Origin: Isoperla grammatica
Taxonomy: Eukaryota; Arthropoda; Insecta; Plecoptera; Perlodidae
Length of the DNA stretch: 64,000 bases
NCBI GenBank assembly: GCA_945910005.1
Contig: OX246746.1
Location: 22,971,092 to 23,035,091, forward strand
Reading direction: 5' to 3'
In this document: one piece after another, positions 48,531 to 63,540 of the stretch
Layout of the letters: the number at the start of each line of letters is the position of its first letter
Position numbering within the stretch: the stretch's first letter is position 1
Notes under the pieces: model-generated
What the model was told of the DNA's origin: nothing
Database searches by the model: none
Seen by the model: the letters and a program-made list of their open reading frames with translations, nothing else
Position numbers and translations under genes: made by a program

Positions 48531-48585
48531 CAGGGGCCCCAAAGTTCTCAGCGCCCAGGCCCCGAATAATCTGAACCCGCCTCTG
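48531..48585. mobile_element. hAT-like right-end fragment
   Basis: GGGGCCCCAAAGTTCTCAGC through GAACCCGCCTCTG resembles the GC-rich 3' end of hAT MITEs, with an end that reads CAGAGGCGGGTTC on the other strand. No matching left end is found nearby. Confidence 0.35.
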
Positions 48586-50284
48586 GTTGTACTAGACCAC
48601 CAAGCGAGCACACATGTAATCAGTTCGAGTATATTTACTACCCTAGTATCACATAACATCACATGGCAAATTACCACTGATACAATATCGACAAGGGAAG
48701 GGTTCTCACTCAATTACTGAACAAGGTAATAACATAACAATATCCTCATTGTATGCAAGTATCAAGGGCGAATTGTTACGGTGTGCTTCAAATTAATTTG
48801 CTTTTGATGTTTAGAATAATTAAATCAACTATACCGGCATATTGTTTCGTTTACCAGGATTTATATCATCACATCCATTTCAACATGTACTACTTTACCT
48901 TTCCCTTGTCCAATTACAATAATAATATAACATTGAATCTTCCTTAGTAACTGTTATTCAAACTGTTCACATACAGAACTTGTCACAACTATGAAATGGT
49001 CTTTGAACTAATACCTTAGGTAAAACATTGAATCAAGTTTAAAGTGTATTACACTAAAACATTACGTTGTGAATTCTGATGCAGAGATGGTAATTTTTAC
49101 TAACCGTAAGGGGGCCTTCAATTAACAAAAGAAGCCTTACACTTAATACCTTTTTAAGTAAAATTGAATGTGTTCACCTACTCCTAAATAATTTATGGTA
49201 CCTAATGTAATAATGTATTATACTATCAGCCTTAACCTTATCGTGCGTTATTATATTGTGCTACCTACCACAATATCATTAGTATACTTATTTATGTTAA
49301 CTATATGGATGCCAACGTAAAATATTAATTTCAGGCTGTTTCTAAAATGATGTTACTAAATTTCCAATAAAAAAAAATAAAAAAATAAAATAAATAAATA
49401 AAAGTAAATAAAATATCGCCAACAATACAAACAAATATCAATAATGATAATAATAATTGTGTACTTACTTAACATTATAATATAATATGCTAAAGATATT
49501 AAAAAAAAGGCTACCATACAGGCTGGTTTAGTTCATATAAAGTTCATATAAAGTTCAAAATGTGAACACATTTCATTCTAATCAAAGAATTTTAAAAGTA
49601 AGCGTAAACCTCATACCTTACTGAATTCAAGACTCCCCCTATAAGCTGAAACGAGTAAAAATAACCAGAATAAATGTCTATACATAGACCAATATCTAGT
49701 ATTAATACGCAGAATATCATTCAGACATAACCTTAGCTCTTCAGTAATAGGATGTAAGAATAGTTTTTTATCACGAACGTTATAATTATAAGGCTACTTA
49801 CAACTTGTATCATAATATGTCCTCTTATTTACGTATAAATGTGTACATGCAATGAAACGTAATGTAAGCTCGTATAAAAATAATATGGAACTAACTATAC
49901 ATATTTTTTTCTAATTAATTAACTAAGTGAGTTCTTATCTACTGCACGAACTAAATATTCGTAGTTGACTGAGTCACGCATGTTAAGATGTGAGAGATTT
50001 CCTCCTGGCAAGGTAAAAGAATAACAATACATTTGAATGATATACCTCAAGATGTTGTTATTTCAAATTACATTAACATTTGGACTTAACGATTTGACAC
50101 AGCATAGATAACAAAAGCAAATGGAACGTAAAATACAATATACGAAAACTGCATATATATTCATTTCCACAATACAATTTGGAATAGATAATATATGAAG
50201 GGCAGTTTTTAAAGAAAGTAACCCAGATTAAATTTTAATAATATATTTGTATTTATTATATTTTATGGTTCTGTTTTAGCTCAT
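48586..50284. other. Intergenic, no gene seen
   Basis: Strongly AT-rich sequence with short AAATAAATA tracts near 49370-49410. No supportable feature. Confidence 0.4.
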
Positions 50285-50365
50285 AAAATAAAAAATAAAT
50301 AAATAAATTCACATTTAGAGTCTACCCACTCAGTAACTAAACCGATTTGCAGTGAGGGACTAAAA
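50285..50365 (-). repeat. Interspersed retroelement 3' end (copy 3 of 4)
   Basis: The minus strand carries the conserved AGTTACTGAGTGGGTAGAC with ACTGCAAATCGG upstream and a TTTATTTATTTATTTT tail. It shares about 60 bp of near identity with 34895-34834. Confidence 0.7.
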
Positions 50366-52791
50366 TGACCAAATTATGCTTTAGGAAGTTAACGTTAACG
50401 TCCATTCCACACGTTTTAGTTAGAGTAACACAACTCATCATTCGGACTCCGTGCTTGATTTGCTTTATGCTTATTGGTGCTACATTATACCCAGCGTAAC
50501 CAACCATCCATCTGCATTAATTAAGGTCTCATGCGAGCTGCGCAGTTTGCTCGGGGGGGGGGGGGGGGTGCAGGTTGGCCTAGAGAGATATTAGTACACC
50601 CTTTTAACAACTCTATCTACGCAGTAAGTGCCAAACTTTTAGACCAGTTTCAAAACTTCTTCACTTACAGTTTAGTTCCCATCTGTCGCAAGGTGACTTA
50701 GAAGACAACAAAGCATCCATCAGAAAACTTAATGGGTTGGGTAAATTAATGTGTAGATTGTCTTGTAAAGGATGTATACTACACAAACAATACACCGTTG
50801 AAAAGCAGAATAGAGTAAATAAAAAGTATGTAGAAATCTAAAATTGCATCCTACTTTGAAGTGATGAGTAATTATTGTACTTTGTACCAGCTAGTACTAG
50901 ATCTACACAATATACCTAGAACTCTCCACGTCTTAAATAACCAAAACACACGTTTAGAAGATAACTAAAAAGAAAGCTGTACATATAAGCAGAAACTGAT
51001 AAATATTCTGTATGACTGTAAGACTGAAATACCATTCGTCTATCTAGATACCGTTATAGGAACTTATCGTTCATGAAGAAGTGTAACCTATTGCTATAGC
51101 TTATCCATTTACAGCAAAGCGAACTTCGTTTTCCTCCAAATTACAACACAATAGGTTTGTACTTTTACTCAAAGGTAGCTCCGCTCTGGACAAACGATTT
51201 ATTTCTTTCATAAATATTATATATTACTGACGTCAGCTACGAAATTATGAAATAATCGGTGTACTAGATCCATTTAATACATAAAATAATATTTAAGTCC
51301 TTAAATAAATAAGTATATAATCTAGTTTTTTAACTAAACTATGAAATTATACGCTATATAAGTATAAATAGAGATACAAACATGGAGTGGGATATAAACA
51401 TGAACTGTATATTAAAACGAAAGGTGTTAGGCCCTAACCACAATTTATTTGTCATCTGATCGTAATCTGGTTTGGGATTGCAATCGTACATTTTTGCATG
51501 CTTATCATTACGTCATTACGATTTTATTGTGAATAGCCCATAATAACCATGGATTTCCGGATTGCGATTGCAATCCCGATACCAAAAATAATTTCTGCTT
51601 GGGACTTAAATTGAATCAAGATTTGACACATCACATCACATGTATAATATAACATGATAGTGTGGTGGGTAGAACTTTGAATAACAGCCATGTTAACACA
51701 ACGATGACCAAGTGTGACTCTAAAACTAGGTCCTTCAGCGGTTCTTGTTCTAAGCCAGGCCGTTCGAACGATTCCCACTCTAAGATCTAAAACCATCCCG
51801 TCTTGATAAGTAGCGGTCTAAGTAACTACCAGATGCACAGTCGACTTAAGTATAATATTTGTTTATGGTTGCTATGGAGTTTCTGTTTCTTATGGAGAAT
51901 AGCATTTAATAAACCAATTCCATAGAAACGAATCCTATACTTAACTTGACAGTTGACTGCATATGACTGTATACGGCATATGGCTGGACACAATAAATTA
52001 AAGAGAATGAAACGACTCCACGTGGAGTGTTTAACCCATTTACCAATCAGAACGCATGTTTTGACTATTTCACCAATCAGGGGGCTGGAACCAATGTAAA
52101 CACCACACAGTTCACATGGTTCGTCAGCCTCACATGGTTTGTCAGCCTCCAGGAATATAAACAAAACAAGGGTTCAATAGACCTATGTCTTAATTTTGAT
52201 GAAATATTTGGAAATCATTTTAAAAAATCATGAACATGTTTTTTTTGGCATTTTAAAAATTTGTAGGACGTAATTATAAATTATTTTATTCTTGTTGGAC
52301 GGTGATAATTAAAAAAAATATACACCTTTGTAAGGAATTATGCAAAACAAGGTACAAGTTCACAGACAACGAAGCCAAAATGAAAATGCTAAACATCACC
52401 ATAAGAAAGCATAAAGCATTATGATGCATATTTATATTGAAGTAATTTATTGCGCTGATATTTGTGTCTGTGAATTAAATGTTGAAAGTATATAGGTTGT
52501 AGCTTAGCTACGTGGCCACGAGCATTGTGCGCCCTCTACCCACGCTCTGTGAAACCTTAGCCACTCATGCGCGCTTGCTAGAAGGTCGATACAGGTGACA
52601 TGCCTAGGAGGCCACACGCGCCAATAACATCACTTGCGTTCAACCAATAAATAGATGATGATAATAATTATAACAGAACATCAATAAATGGTATTAAATG
52701 TTAAAATTAAAAGACTGAAACGATCACGAATTGGGGTAATGAATCGTTTAATGTTTGAATGTTAAACACAAAAATGTGAATACCTTATACC
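50366..52791. other. Intergenic, no gene seen
   Basis: A 16-base poly-G run lies at 50553-50568. Two ACCAATCAG motifs 34 bp apart near 52039 and 52073 and a short tandem (CACATGGTTYGTCAGCCT twice, 52117-52148) are noted, but no gene follows. Confidence 0.35.
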
Positions 52792-53115
52792 CAGTGGTGT
52801 CGTGTATTCCTAAAATATAAAGTGCCTAGGCGGTCGAATATACATGTGCACGGGGTGGGGGTGTGGGGGGGGGGGGGGTTGATGGCGATTGTTTTAAGTG
52901 TCCGGTAAAAGAGTTTACAGAAATTTAACCTGAATACATGAAGACGTTGAGGTTATAACATATTTTTTCTCAATTTTAGATATTGTGAATACTACATGGG
53001 TTCTTGAAATTTAAACAACAGCACTGTAAAGCGCCTAAGCTAGCCTAGCCTCAAAATAAAAGTGCCTAGGCGGCGCATAAGTCCGCCTAGGCTCGAATAC
53101 ACCACTGCTTATACC
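52784..53115. mobile_element. Short hAT MITE with perfect 8-bp target-site duplication
   Basis: The element spans 52792-53107 (316 bp), begins CAGTGGTGTCGTGTATTC and ends GAATACACCACTG. Sub-terminal AGTGCCTAGGCGG and CCGCCTAGGC are complementary. Both sides carry the direct repeat CTTATACC (52784-52791 and 53108-53115). These are hAT hallmarks. A poly-G run lies at 52865-52878. It has no transposase. Confidence 0.9.
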
Positions 53116-53713
53116 TATACCTTAAACCAAAAGCATCCCTCCATATTGAGTGTTTTAAAACGCGTGGTAGATATAGTTTATGGTTCGATAAGCTATATAT
53201 TCTACATTAGATCCTAAACATGTCTGTGTTACACATTGTGTAAATGTGTGCATTTCAATATTGTCTCTTTCCGTCCCATGAATTCGCATCTTAACCATAT
53301 ATTTCCGCACCAACAAATACATTCAATCCACACACAGCCCTATTGAAATGAAAACCGGGAATTAATTAGCACACATCATAATTATTCTCGAGTCGTGCAT
53401 TAGATCTTATTATAGTGGAATGAATGAATTAATGAACGCTATGATTTAATATGAGCTATACTAATTTGCTCCGTAAAAGCAGCGAGCATTTCCGTCTCAA
53501 GAGACACAAATAGTATTACCTAGATCATATTCCAGCGAATCAATTCCAAGTCGCTGATTCAATCAGGGATGAAGCGCTGCATCACTGTTTCCGTAACCAC
53601 TCTAGGTCAAACTCGCACCTCAAAGATTTACAATACAGCGTATTCAAGTAAATGAAAATGTCGCAGACGCAGACTAAAAGCTATCAAGATGCAATTAGTA
53701 ATAATTTTGTATA
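53116..53713. other. Intergenic, no gene seen
   Basis: Mixed sequence between the hAT element and the long ATT array, with no supportable feature. Confidence 0.4.
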
Positions 53714-54722
<1,009 letters not shown>

Positions 54723-54805
54723 TTTATTGTTGCAATACATACAAACTTGGTTAAAACCGGCGTAAACATATTGTACGGACATAAATTTCAAGTATTTCCA
54801 TGTGT

Positions 54806-55042
<237 letters not shown>

Positions 55043-55791
55043 TAGAACAACGTCGTGCTTGGCATTATTGTTTGCTATTAACTTGACTCCTATCCTTTGC
55101 TACTGAATTATTACAGGAGGGCTATTACTGAAATCTGATAGTCTGAGGAGACCTACTGTACCGTTCCGAGACTAAAAGACGTCCAGAAAGTCGTACATCT
55201 CCATCATCCTCATGAAATATCGTTACTTATTGTTTACGAACAGTGAAATCAACTCTAGCTTACTGTATAATGCATCGCTGTTGTCCTGAATGTAAAATGT
55301 GTTTTTTTCCCTTGTGCCGAGTATAGTTATTACTAATAATAATAATAATAATAATTATTATTATTATTACTTTTATTATCCAACACCGTACCCGGCACCA
55401 CCACCAAATGTCAAAAACAGGCTTTAATTATTCACATTGAGGGCAAATTAGATATATTATCCTACAGTAGCCTAGAGTTGATTTCACTACTCCAAAACAG
55501 TAGCAAACCGTATTTCTGAGGATGATGGGACAAATTATCTGATAATTCAGAAAAACGATTTTTTTGAAAGTGGATAATAAATATATTTATGTTACTTTTC
55601 TTCGTAGAATATATTGGAAAATTGTATCTCAGATGTAAAAGACTATTCAAGTAGTATGTTTTTTCTACTTTGGTACATACCAAATGGTTAACTCGATTTT
55701 TCAGAAAAGTTATATATCTTATACCAATTTTAAGATGTATTTTTAACTAAAAACAAAAATAAATTTATAATGTATACCTATGTTGTGCTAG
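55043..55791. other. Intergenic, no gene seen
   Basis: A short AAT/ATT inverted microsatellite (55334-55377, AAT turning to ATT) forms a small hairpin. Nothing else is supported. Confidence 0.4.
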
Positions 55792-55945
55792 TAGCACAAG
55801 ACTCAATTGAGGGGGCTGTGACGTCACAGGCGGACAAAAAATGTGTTGCTAGGCAACTCAATTATCATATCTTTCTTTGGTTGACGCATATTCAATGTTT
55901 GTCCGAAACCAAACACGGCTATTTTTAGAATTGAGTCTTGTGCTA
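55792..55945. mobile_element. Small MITE carrying CRE and RFX palindromes
   Basis: A perfect 17-bp inverted repeat, TAGCACAAGACTCAATT (55792-55808) and AATTGAGTCTTGTGCTA (55929-55945), bounds 154 bp. TA at both outer edges fits a Tc1/mariner-style TA duplication. Inside are CTGTGACGTCACAG (55817-55828), a perfect CRE palindrome, and GTTGCTAGGCAAC (55845-55857), a perfect RFX X-box palindrome. Confidence 0.65.
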
Positions 55946-58161
55946 TTCGGTAATGTCATGTTAAATGAGAAAAATACAAACAGCGTTCATTTAATGTGAT
56001 TAAGCCAATAACGACAGTGGGATTTACCTAGGCTTCTAATTCCATTAGACTTACCCATGTACGGGTTTACGCTTGACAATTGTAACTGTCGCAGTAAGTC
56101 ACCTGAAGAGAGAGAGGTTTTTTGTGGCTAATAACATGATTATAAGCTCAGTTATGACAGTTAAGTTATGACAGGTCATGAATCTAAAGTGTTCAATGGC
56201 AACTTATCTAGTGGCGATTGCGAAATGTCTCCTGTTTGAGAAACTGCAGACCAGTGTGAGCCCTAGGCTGAACAACTCAACGCTTGTCATGAACATGAAC
56301 ATGAACATGAACATGAACATGAACACTGTCTCTTCATATGTCGGGTGTCACATCCATGAGCAACGCCCACTTTTCGAAGAATCCACAACTCGTTGTAGGG
56401 CGGGGTGTTTTTCACCGCAAATTCTTCGAAAACAAATATATCCCGCTGTTTTTCTCGGAACCTATGTGATCACAATAGTTATATTGCCTTCCAAAGTAGA
56501 TAAAAGGATGAACGCCTTTTTTGGTGGAACAATGTGTATGCTCTATATACGGTCAGCAACATTTCATTTCAATGTAATTCTATATCAGGCTGCTTAACTT
56601 ATGTATAACGTACTTACATATTATGAATGAAAAATAATGCTGATCAATGATTAATGTTCCTTATCTGTGTACTGCAACGAAGATGAATCATATTCAATTA
56701 TTCGAAATCAATTTCGAAGAAATTTGCACAACGACAAAAAAATTTAGCCACAAAACAAATTTCCATAAATGCAATATTAAATATATAAATATGTAATTCT
56801 CCGATTTCGAACAATCATATAAATATACCTTTGAATTGTAATAGATAATGAGCAAAATTTTAACACATTATGGAAAAACCCCCGATTATGGAAAAACCCC
56901 CGGTTCGGCCAATAAGACATGCACGTACTTTATTGTAATTTAACTAAAGGCAATTATAAATTGTTGTGTATATTAATTAATATAGTATATTATTATGATG
57001 TTGATCTTGAATTATATTTTCAATGTTTTAATCTTATACACTAGTTTATTGTTTTGGTTGTTTTAATCGAGAATGTCATTCCTTAATTGGCATATATTCT
57101 GACTCTTGCATTGTCTGATAGTGATTATCCATATACTTACTTAAAGGTCTATCTTCCACCGGAGATTAGAAAATGTTTGAAGAGGACATAGGTAAAGCTG
57201 ATGTGGATGAGGGATTCTCAAGACAAACTTTTATTATATGGGTCACATGTCACGTAGAATCTTTCTTGTTAACTTGGTTCAGCTTTTCTTGAATGTACGT
57301 CAGTGTCTATGGAAATCCTTTCAACACACACTAACAATAGTGAGTTCCGCCCGTCTAACTTCAATGCGCACAACAAAATGCCGAGCTTTTAAAAAAATCC
57401 TACAAATTTCCATCATCAATCAGTCCTATTTACCTCGAATGTCAAACACAAACAGAAAATCGACGACGCGTATACGCTACGCAAAACATTATCAAGAATG
57501 ATGGGTGACCCATCACTGTATTGTACGCGTATAGAGATAGTTGAATTGTTATCAGTTCACGTGCATCGATCGACGCACATTATGAGTTATGCGCTGCACA
57601 TTAACGAGCATGGACACAAATTGAAACTAAACACAAAGCTAATCAACTTTATATCCTGTGGCGTGGATTGTAAGCGTTGTTGAACTCAAAGTGCTGCCGT
57701 GTGAGTGTGAAAATATACTCTACAGCGATTACAAATCTAGTGTTCCTATTTTTGGACTTATGTAATGACGACACGAAAAAAATAATATTTGTTGTTGTGG
57801 TACATATTGGTTTTTGAGAGTATGTAAGTTGTAAATTCTAACCTGTATTATCAGTTTTATTAGTATTGTCAGTATTAATATATACTGGTATTCTTTCACT
57901 TGAGCTACTAATGTCACGGACAAACTTTTATAACATAGTCAATATTATTGAAATGTTTAATAATGTTTTGCTCCTTGACAACCGATACTCAAGTGGAAAA
58001 GTACTGGTATACCCGTTTACATTAGTAACTCAAGGGTTGAACAAAAGATTTATTTACCGAAGCAAGTCTCCTGCATTCGCCCTTTTATTATTTGTATCGA
58101 TCATATTTTTTAATCAATAGGCCAGATTCATTGATAAGAAATAACGACCCGTAACAATAGG
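55946..58161. other. Intergenic, no gene seen
   Basis: Includes a short (GAACAT)n tract at 56289-56326 that reads Met-Asn in one frame, and a doubled ATTATGGAAAAACCCCC at 56869-56901. No gene is supported. Confidence 0.4.
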
Positions 58162-58486
58162 TTTGTTCGTTTGTCCTGCCTCAACAGGAGTATTTTACGC
58201 CAGGAGTAATCCGGAAATATGTCATTATAACGGATATGGGAGTAGAAATCACAGTTACTCCCACTTGGACAAAAAACAGAGTCGTCACAGTTGAGATCGT
58301 TTCAGTTGTTCCTCCTACTCCTACTCGGGAAGCAGGTGTAAAAACCTTACTCCCATCACAGTTGTAGTAAGTTACCACTGGACAAAAGAACTTGTCGCAG
58401 CTACTCCCATCACACTCCAGGACAGAAAAACGGGGTTTTCGTAATACCGTACTCCTGAAGTAGTGATCACAGGACAAACGAACAAA
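58162..58486. mobile_element. Inverted-repeat element, 17-bp perfect termini
   Basis: TTTGTTCGTTTGTCCTG (58162-58178) and its exact complement (58470-58486) bound 325 bp. The next inward segments (CAACAGGAGTA and TACTCCTGAAG) are also complementary. The interior repeats CTCCCA- and GGACAAA-type words. No coding capacity. It is MITE-like; no clear target duplication is seen. Confidence 0.7.
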
Positions 58487-60864
58487 GCTTATATCAGACA
58501 AAACATGAGTGTAGAAGAGTGGTTAGTTCTCACCTTCATTTGATTTACTAATGACGTAGCAAACCGTACGTAGATCTAGGCAAACTGGATTTGAGTCTCC
58601 CGTTCGGTGAAAATCTATATTTCAATTTCTATTACACAACAATATTATAATACGATGTAATCATATGTATTCAAATAATATGTAGACACATTTGGTTCAA
58701 GCTTGTGTAAATAAAATTGAACACTTTTCACAAAAAATTAAACATCTGGTTATAATTGCATGACAATTTGCCAAAGCTGATTTCTTTGCTGCAAGCACAG
58801 CAATAACCAATAACCTTCTTATTGTCTCATACTTTTCAATTATGATTCGTTAATCTAGTACTAGTAATGTACTTACTCAATCGTTTACTCTACAAGTAAT
58901 CGCAAGAGCGTATACTGTGGATATCAAAATTTCAAATTGTATCCGTATACTTTTCGAACAACCGAACAAAAAAAAAACTCCAAACGAAACATTCCTTCAT
59001 TTCTCTTGCATAGTATTGCAAATAAATACGGTATACATGTTTTTGACAGCTACAACAACACAAGCTTATTTTTACTGTGCCAGTTGTTACATTGATACTT
59101 TCCGCTATTTCGCATCGGAGAGTTTTCCATGTCGTACTTTCTATACTTGCGTAACATTAGAAAATAACTCTATGTTTCTGACAGCTCAAAAAGACAAACA
59201 TCTTTGCAATTCAATACTTCTAGCTGTTTCCCGTGACAGATATTTCCAGTTCTTTACGGTTTTATATTCTCTCTGTCCCTGATACTTTATTGCGTCTGGC
59301 CATCTCAATCTCACGTTACACAGCTGTTTGTTTTCTTCATTCTGTTGTTATACCAACTCGCTTATATATAGTCTGTCTATATTCATCCCGGCCTGTTGCT
59401 TCACACTTAAACCTATAAGTTGTGATCGATCCACAGAGGATTGTATGAAGTCTCCAGCCAACTCACACCTATCACTGGTGTCAGTTCGTGTCTCAATAAT
59501 AACAGTCCGCACTCACACGAAGTAAAAGATGCACTGATGAACCAAGACTCCTAGACATGGGAGAGTATTTAAATAAAAAAGCACCACATGCACGAACAGT
59601 AAGAAAGGTAATTTTTTGTATTATGACCGTGGCTTAGGTTGTGTTTTTCTATTTTTTTTATTTATAGAACATGCACTATTAGGCCCTTTTGACACCGTTG
59701 TAATTGAATCTGACAGTGTTCATAAGTAACATTTAATTTTGTTCCATTAATTATTATATTTTTGACAAAACATTGGTACATTTTGTATTTTAAATACGCC
59801 CCATACCAGTGCCAGAATGGTTTGCTGTATTGTTAGTTTAGTAGTAGAACTTTATTTTAGCAATTGCTATACATACATTGTAATACATGTTATGAACATT
59901 ATCATTATACAATGACATTTTTATATGACGTCAAGACGTCAAGTTTATACACTGGAAAGTTATAACAATCATGTCTCAAATATGCGCTTTTCAACTGACA
60001 GTTTAAATGGAAATTATGAAACTGTGCGTTCTAAATCGAAAGAGCAATTCCCACTCACTCTCTCAATTCATTCAATCTCGTACTATCATTGAGTGAAATA
60101 GATCAAACTAGGAGACTTGTCCAACCCCACAAACAAAATTAAGTTATATATTAATTGAAATTTAAAAATTTGGATCACGATCTGATTCAAATGAATGAAT
60201 GAATGAATGAATGAATGCATTCGATCGCTTGATTCACCCGTAATGGACAATTTGGTCAACGAAAATTTAATAACATCGTCCGTGTAAATGTGATATGTGT
60301 GAAATGTGATATGTAAGTGATAGAAATATGTTTACAGTTGCTCCAAATATGTACGACGGTTTTGATCAGAGAAGTGAACCCTATATAAAACCAAGTAGTT
60401 GGACTATACACTGTTCCTTGTCAAGATCAAAAATTAAAAACCGCAATATTTCGAGCCCTAATCAGAGCTCTTCGACAGCCGAAATCACACTAACTCGCAA
60501 CCTGACAGCTGACACTGACACACCCCCCTCACCGCCACCTCGATCCCTGTGAACCCTGTTTTGTGTGGGTAATCGCGTAGGTTTCTCGAGTCATATAATC
60601 ACAGCACTGTTAGGCATTCTGATGCCTTGTTTGTGGCCTACTGTGCCGTCACAGGTGTCCGCTCTGCATACGTGTCTACTATGGTTCTTGAATATGAAAA
60701 TAATCAACCACAAGACGTTGACTTCCCCTTCCAGCCAGAGGAGAGGGTTGAGAACGAGACTAGAATTATTTAGAGCATGGTAGGTGTGGGGGGGCGGGGG
60801 TGGCGAAGGGGAATGAGGTTAAACCCAAGAAGTTTCTCAATGGGAAGATTCGGGATTGCAAGAA
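58487..60864. other. Intergenic, no gene seen
   Basis: Contains a GACGTCAA direct duplication at about 59928-59943 and a (GAAT)n tract at 60192-60217. Open frames of 60-121 codons here show no recognisable motif. Confidence 0.35.
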
Positions 60865-63473
60865 GGGGGGGGGGGGGGTGGAATGTAGTGCTGAAAATAG
60901 CTTCATGTGAGGGGGCGGGCATGGCTCCCAGGGTTGGTGGGGGTTGGGGTGGTCGAGACGCGCCACCACTGTTTCAATCCTTTCAAACACGAACAATTAT
61001 TGATTTTTCTATTTTTGGAATCAAAGAGAAAAGTTGTTCGTTTTAAGTAACTAAAGCGTTTAAATAATAAGTGAGCATACTACTTAGAGATTAATTCCAT
61101 TTGCTAGATTAATCCTCCGTAGAATGAGATTTTTCGCTAACTTTTAAGTGGGCCACAGCGAGAAACGCAGATATTTCTTGAAATCGCTTACAGTTCATCT
61201 GGATATTGAAATGTGATTTAGGATATTTGACTACTTATACAATATTACAATTTTATCTAATATTGTCTAATTTGATCCAAGCATATAACATTGTCTATCA
61301 TTTTCTAATAAATCAGTACATCTTGATAATATCTAGTCCCGAAATATTGCAAAATTTTGATACAGAATGCCGTTTTAAAGATATGATGAAACAACATGAT
61401 ATTCTCAGGCATTTCGATCTGTCGATGCTAAGTGAGTTATGTTTGCCAGGGTAAGTTGTGAAGGCACTAGGCTATTGTGAAGGCACTTTTTCGCGATTAT
61501 ACTATCTTCAACAGTTTAAACATGAACGAATGCAGTACTTGAGACATTTGAGCCTCGAAGAGCGAGTTAGATGGTCCTCTAGTCGTACTAAGAGCGGCCA
61601 TAAGTATATTGCTACATCATATCGCTCGGCGGACACGGTTTAATTCAGTAACATATCACTTACACCATTAACTAGCGACAAAATTTCAACGCCGGTTACA
61701 TGTTTATATTGGTATCATGTTTGTTAAGAAGAAGATTTTTCTAATTCATAGCAAAGGCTCAGTTATTGCAATCTGCTTTACTTTTCTTGTCGATCATGGG
61801 TGAAACAACTCATGTACATGCTAATTACCATAAGAAAAGAATTGTCGAGTAACTAGTACAAGAAATACGATTTTATTAGTTTTTTGCTTCTCTCTCTTTG
61901 GGATAGAAACTTGGTTCCACTTATATATATGTATTACTATTTGTCTTGATGGTAGAACATTTGCATTTTTTCCTGTTGTTTTTTTTTTTTTTTTGGCTGA
62001 ATATCCCTATAATCTTTTGTATTCATAGACGACCATAGGTAGACTATTTGCAATCTATGGTTTCTAGGTATTGTTTTATATTCCTGACATTTTGCTTGTA
62101 AAGTACAACATTCCATTCAACAATGCGCGCTTTTATACAATGACTCGACTATGACGTGTATAACTTCAATACCCATATTGCTTCATAGATTTTATTAAAA
62201 TCCGTGGGTGGCGTTCAATATAATGCATTTTTATTAAAATTCCATCTATTGAGGCACATACAGCTCTTTGGTTCCAGACGATATTCATATACAATGTTCA
62301 CAATTGCGTGAGTTGTTGAATAGACAATTTTATATTATGACATGCCATACACAGAGTTAGGAGACAAATAGCCAGCCAATAGGGAGGCAGCCTCCCTTGT
62401 GGGGGTGATGAATGCCCCCTTATAGGGCATAAGGTGTGGCACCCCCTCCAATGTACAAATACCTACTAATTCACATTTATTGGAGGGACACAAAATAATA
62501 TGAACGTAAGCACTATATTGTTTTGTGCCTGTAGCAAAGTTTTGCACAGATAAATTGTAACATTTTGTGCTGGCCTTTTATATTAAATAAATTACTATGT
62601 TTATATAAACTGGTATTTGGTTGAGTCGGCGCCTCCTTAATATTAATAAATTATTGTAGGAAACCTGCCCAGGGACTGCCTCTCATCAGAACACTAACTA
62701 GGTTTTGTGGAATCTAAAATAGTTGGAAGGAATGTCCGAGAGCTGTTAGTATGACTCAATCCCAGCATTCGCTCAGTGACTGAGGAAAACCTCGGAATAA
62801 ACCTGCAGTAATAATTGCCGTTAGCGGGTATCGAACCGCCCTCCCCCCCCCCCCCCCCCCCCCTCAACACTACAAGTGTTGGATACACAATCCAGGGACG
62901 TAATTCAAATGTACCGCGTTCTAGCTCTGAGTTAGGAGAGCAGCGCTACCTCTATAAGAATTGTTAAACTGTTCAAAGAGCAGTCCTACTGTTTTATCGG
63001 CATTAGTGCAATCCAAAGCTTCAAAAGAAGGCGCGACCGCAAGAGCGCTCCACCGTCGACAAAAGGTATTGCCTTGACGTTTGACAGTTTGAACGTGTAT
63101 AACGAAAGTATCTGCATTATTTTGTTTTAATTATCATGGGGTTTAATTGTAGTGTTCCTCAGTGTAACACAAAATGAATCAGAGGGAAAAAATAAATAAA
63201 GTTACATTCTTTTCCCAAAAACATAAGTTTAAATACAGCATGGAGAATACAAATAAGAAGTGGCAAAGTACCGACGAGCCATTCGCGAGTTTGCAGTTTG
63301 CACTTCACAGAAGAGGATTACATTGCTAGATGGTTGCTGAGCACTGGTTGTTTATAAGTAGGTTACACAGCTCATCTGTTCTGTCCGTGTCTGTATTTGT
63401 ATTCGTTGCAACGGTCAACCCCAGCATTTCATCAATAGTGACAATTCCAAACATCGTCCTAGCTTAGGTTTTA
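60865..63473. other. Intergenic with homopolymer runs
   Basis: Poly-G at 60865-60878, poly-T at about 61980-61995 and poly-C at 62843-62863. Sequence at 62760-62840 (ACTGAGGAAAACCTCGG, GCGGGTATCGAACCGCC) looks like a SINE with a decayed B box. No gene is supported. Confidence 0.35.
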
Positions 63474-63540
63474 TTTATTTAATGTCTATCCTATTCAGTT
63501 ATAAAAACTGATTTACAAAGGAGGACCTTAAATAAAACTA
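63474..63540 (-). repeat. Interspersed retroelement 3' end (copy 4 of 4)
   Basis: On the minus strand GGTCCTCCTTTGTAAATCAG is followed by TTTTTATAACTGAATAGG, ATAGACATTAAATAAATAAA. This matches the segment that starts the (TAAA)n array at 12546, which ties the four copies into one family. Confidence 0.65.

Noticed and set aside
43726..48585. A single 4.9-kb hAT element using the CAGTG-type end at 43726 and the CTCTG-type end at 48585
   Set aside because: The two ends are not inverted copies of each other (CAGTGTCGA versus CAGAGGCGG) and no flanking 8-bp duplication matches.
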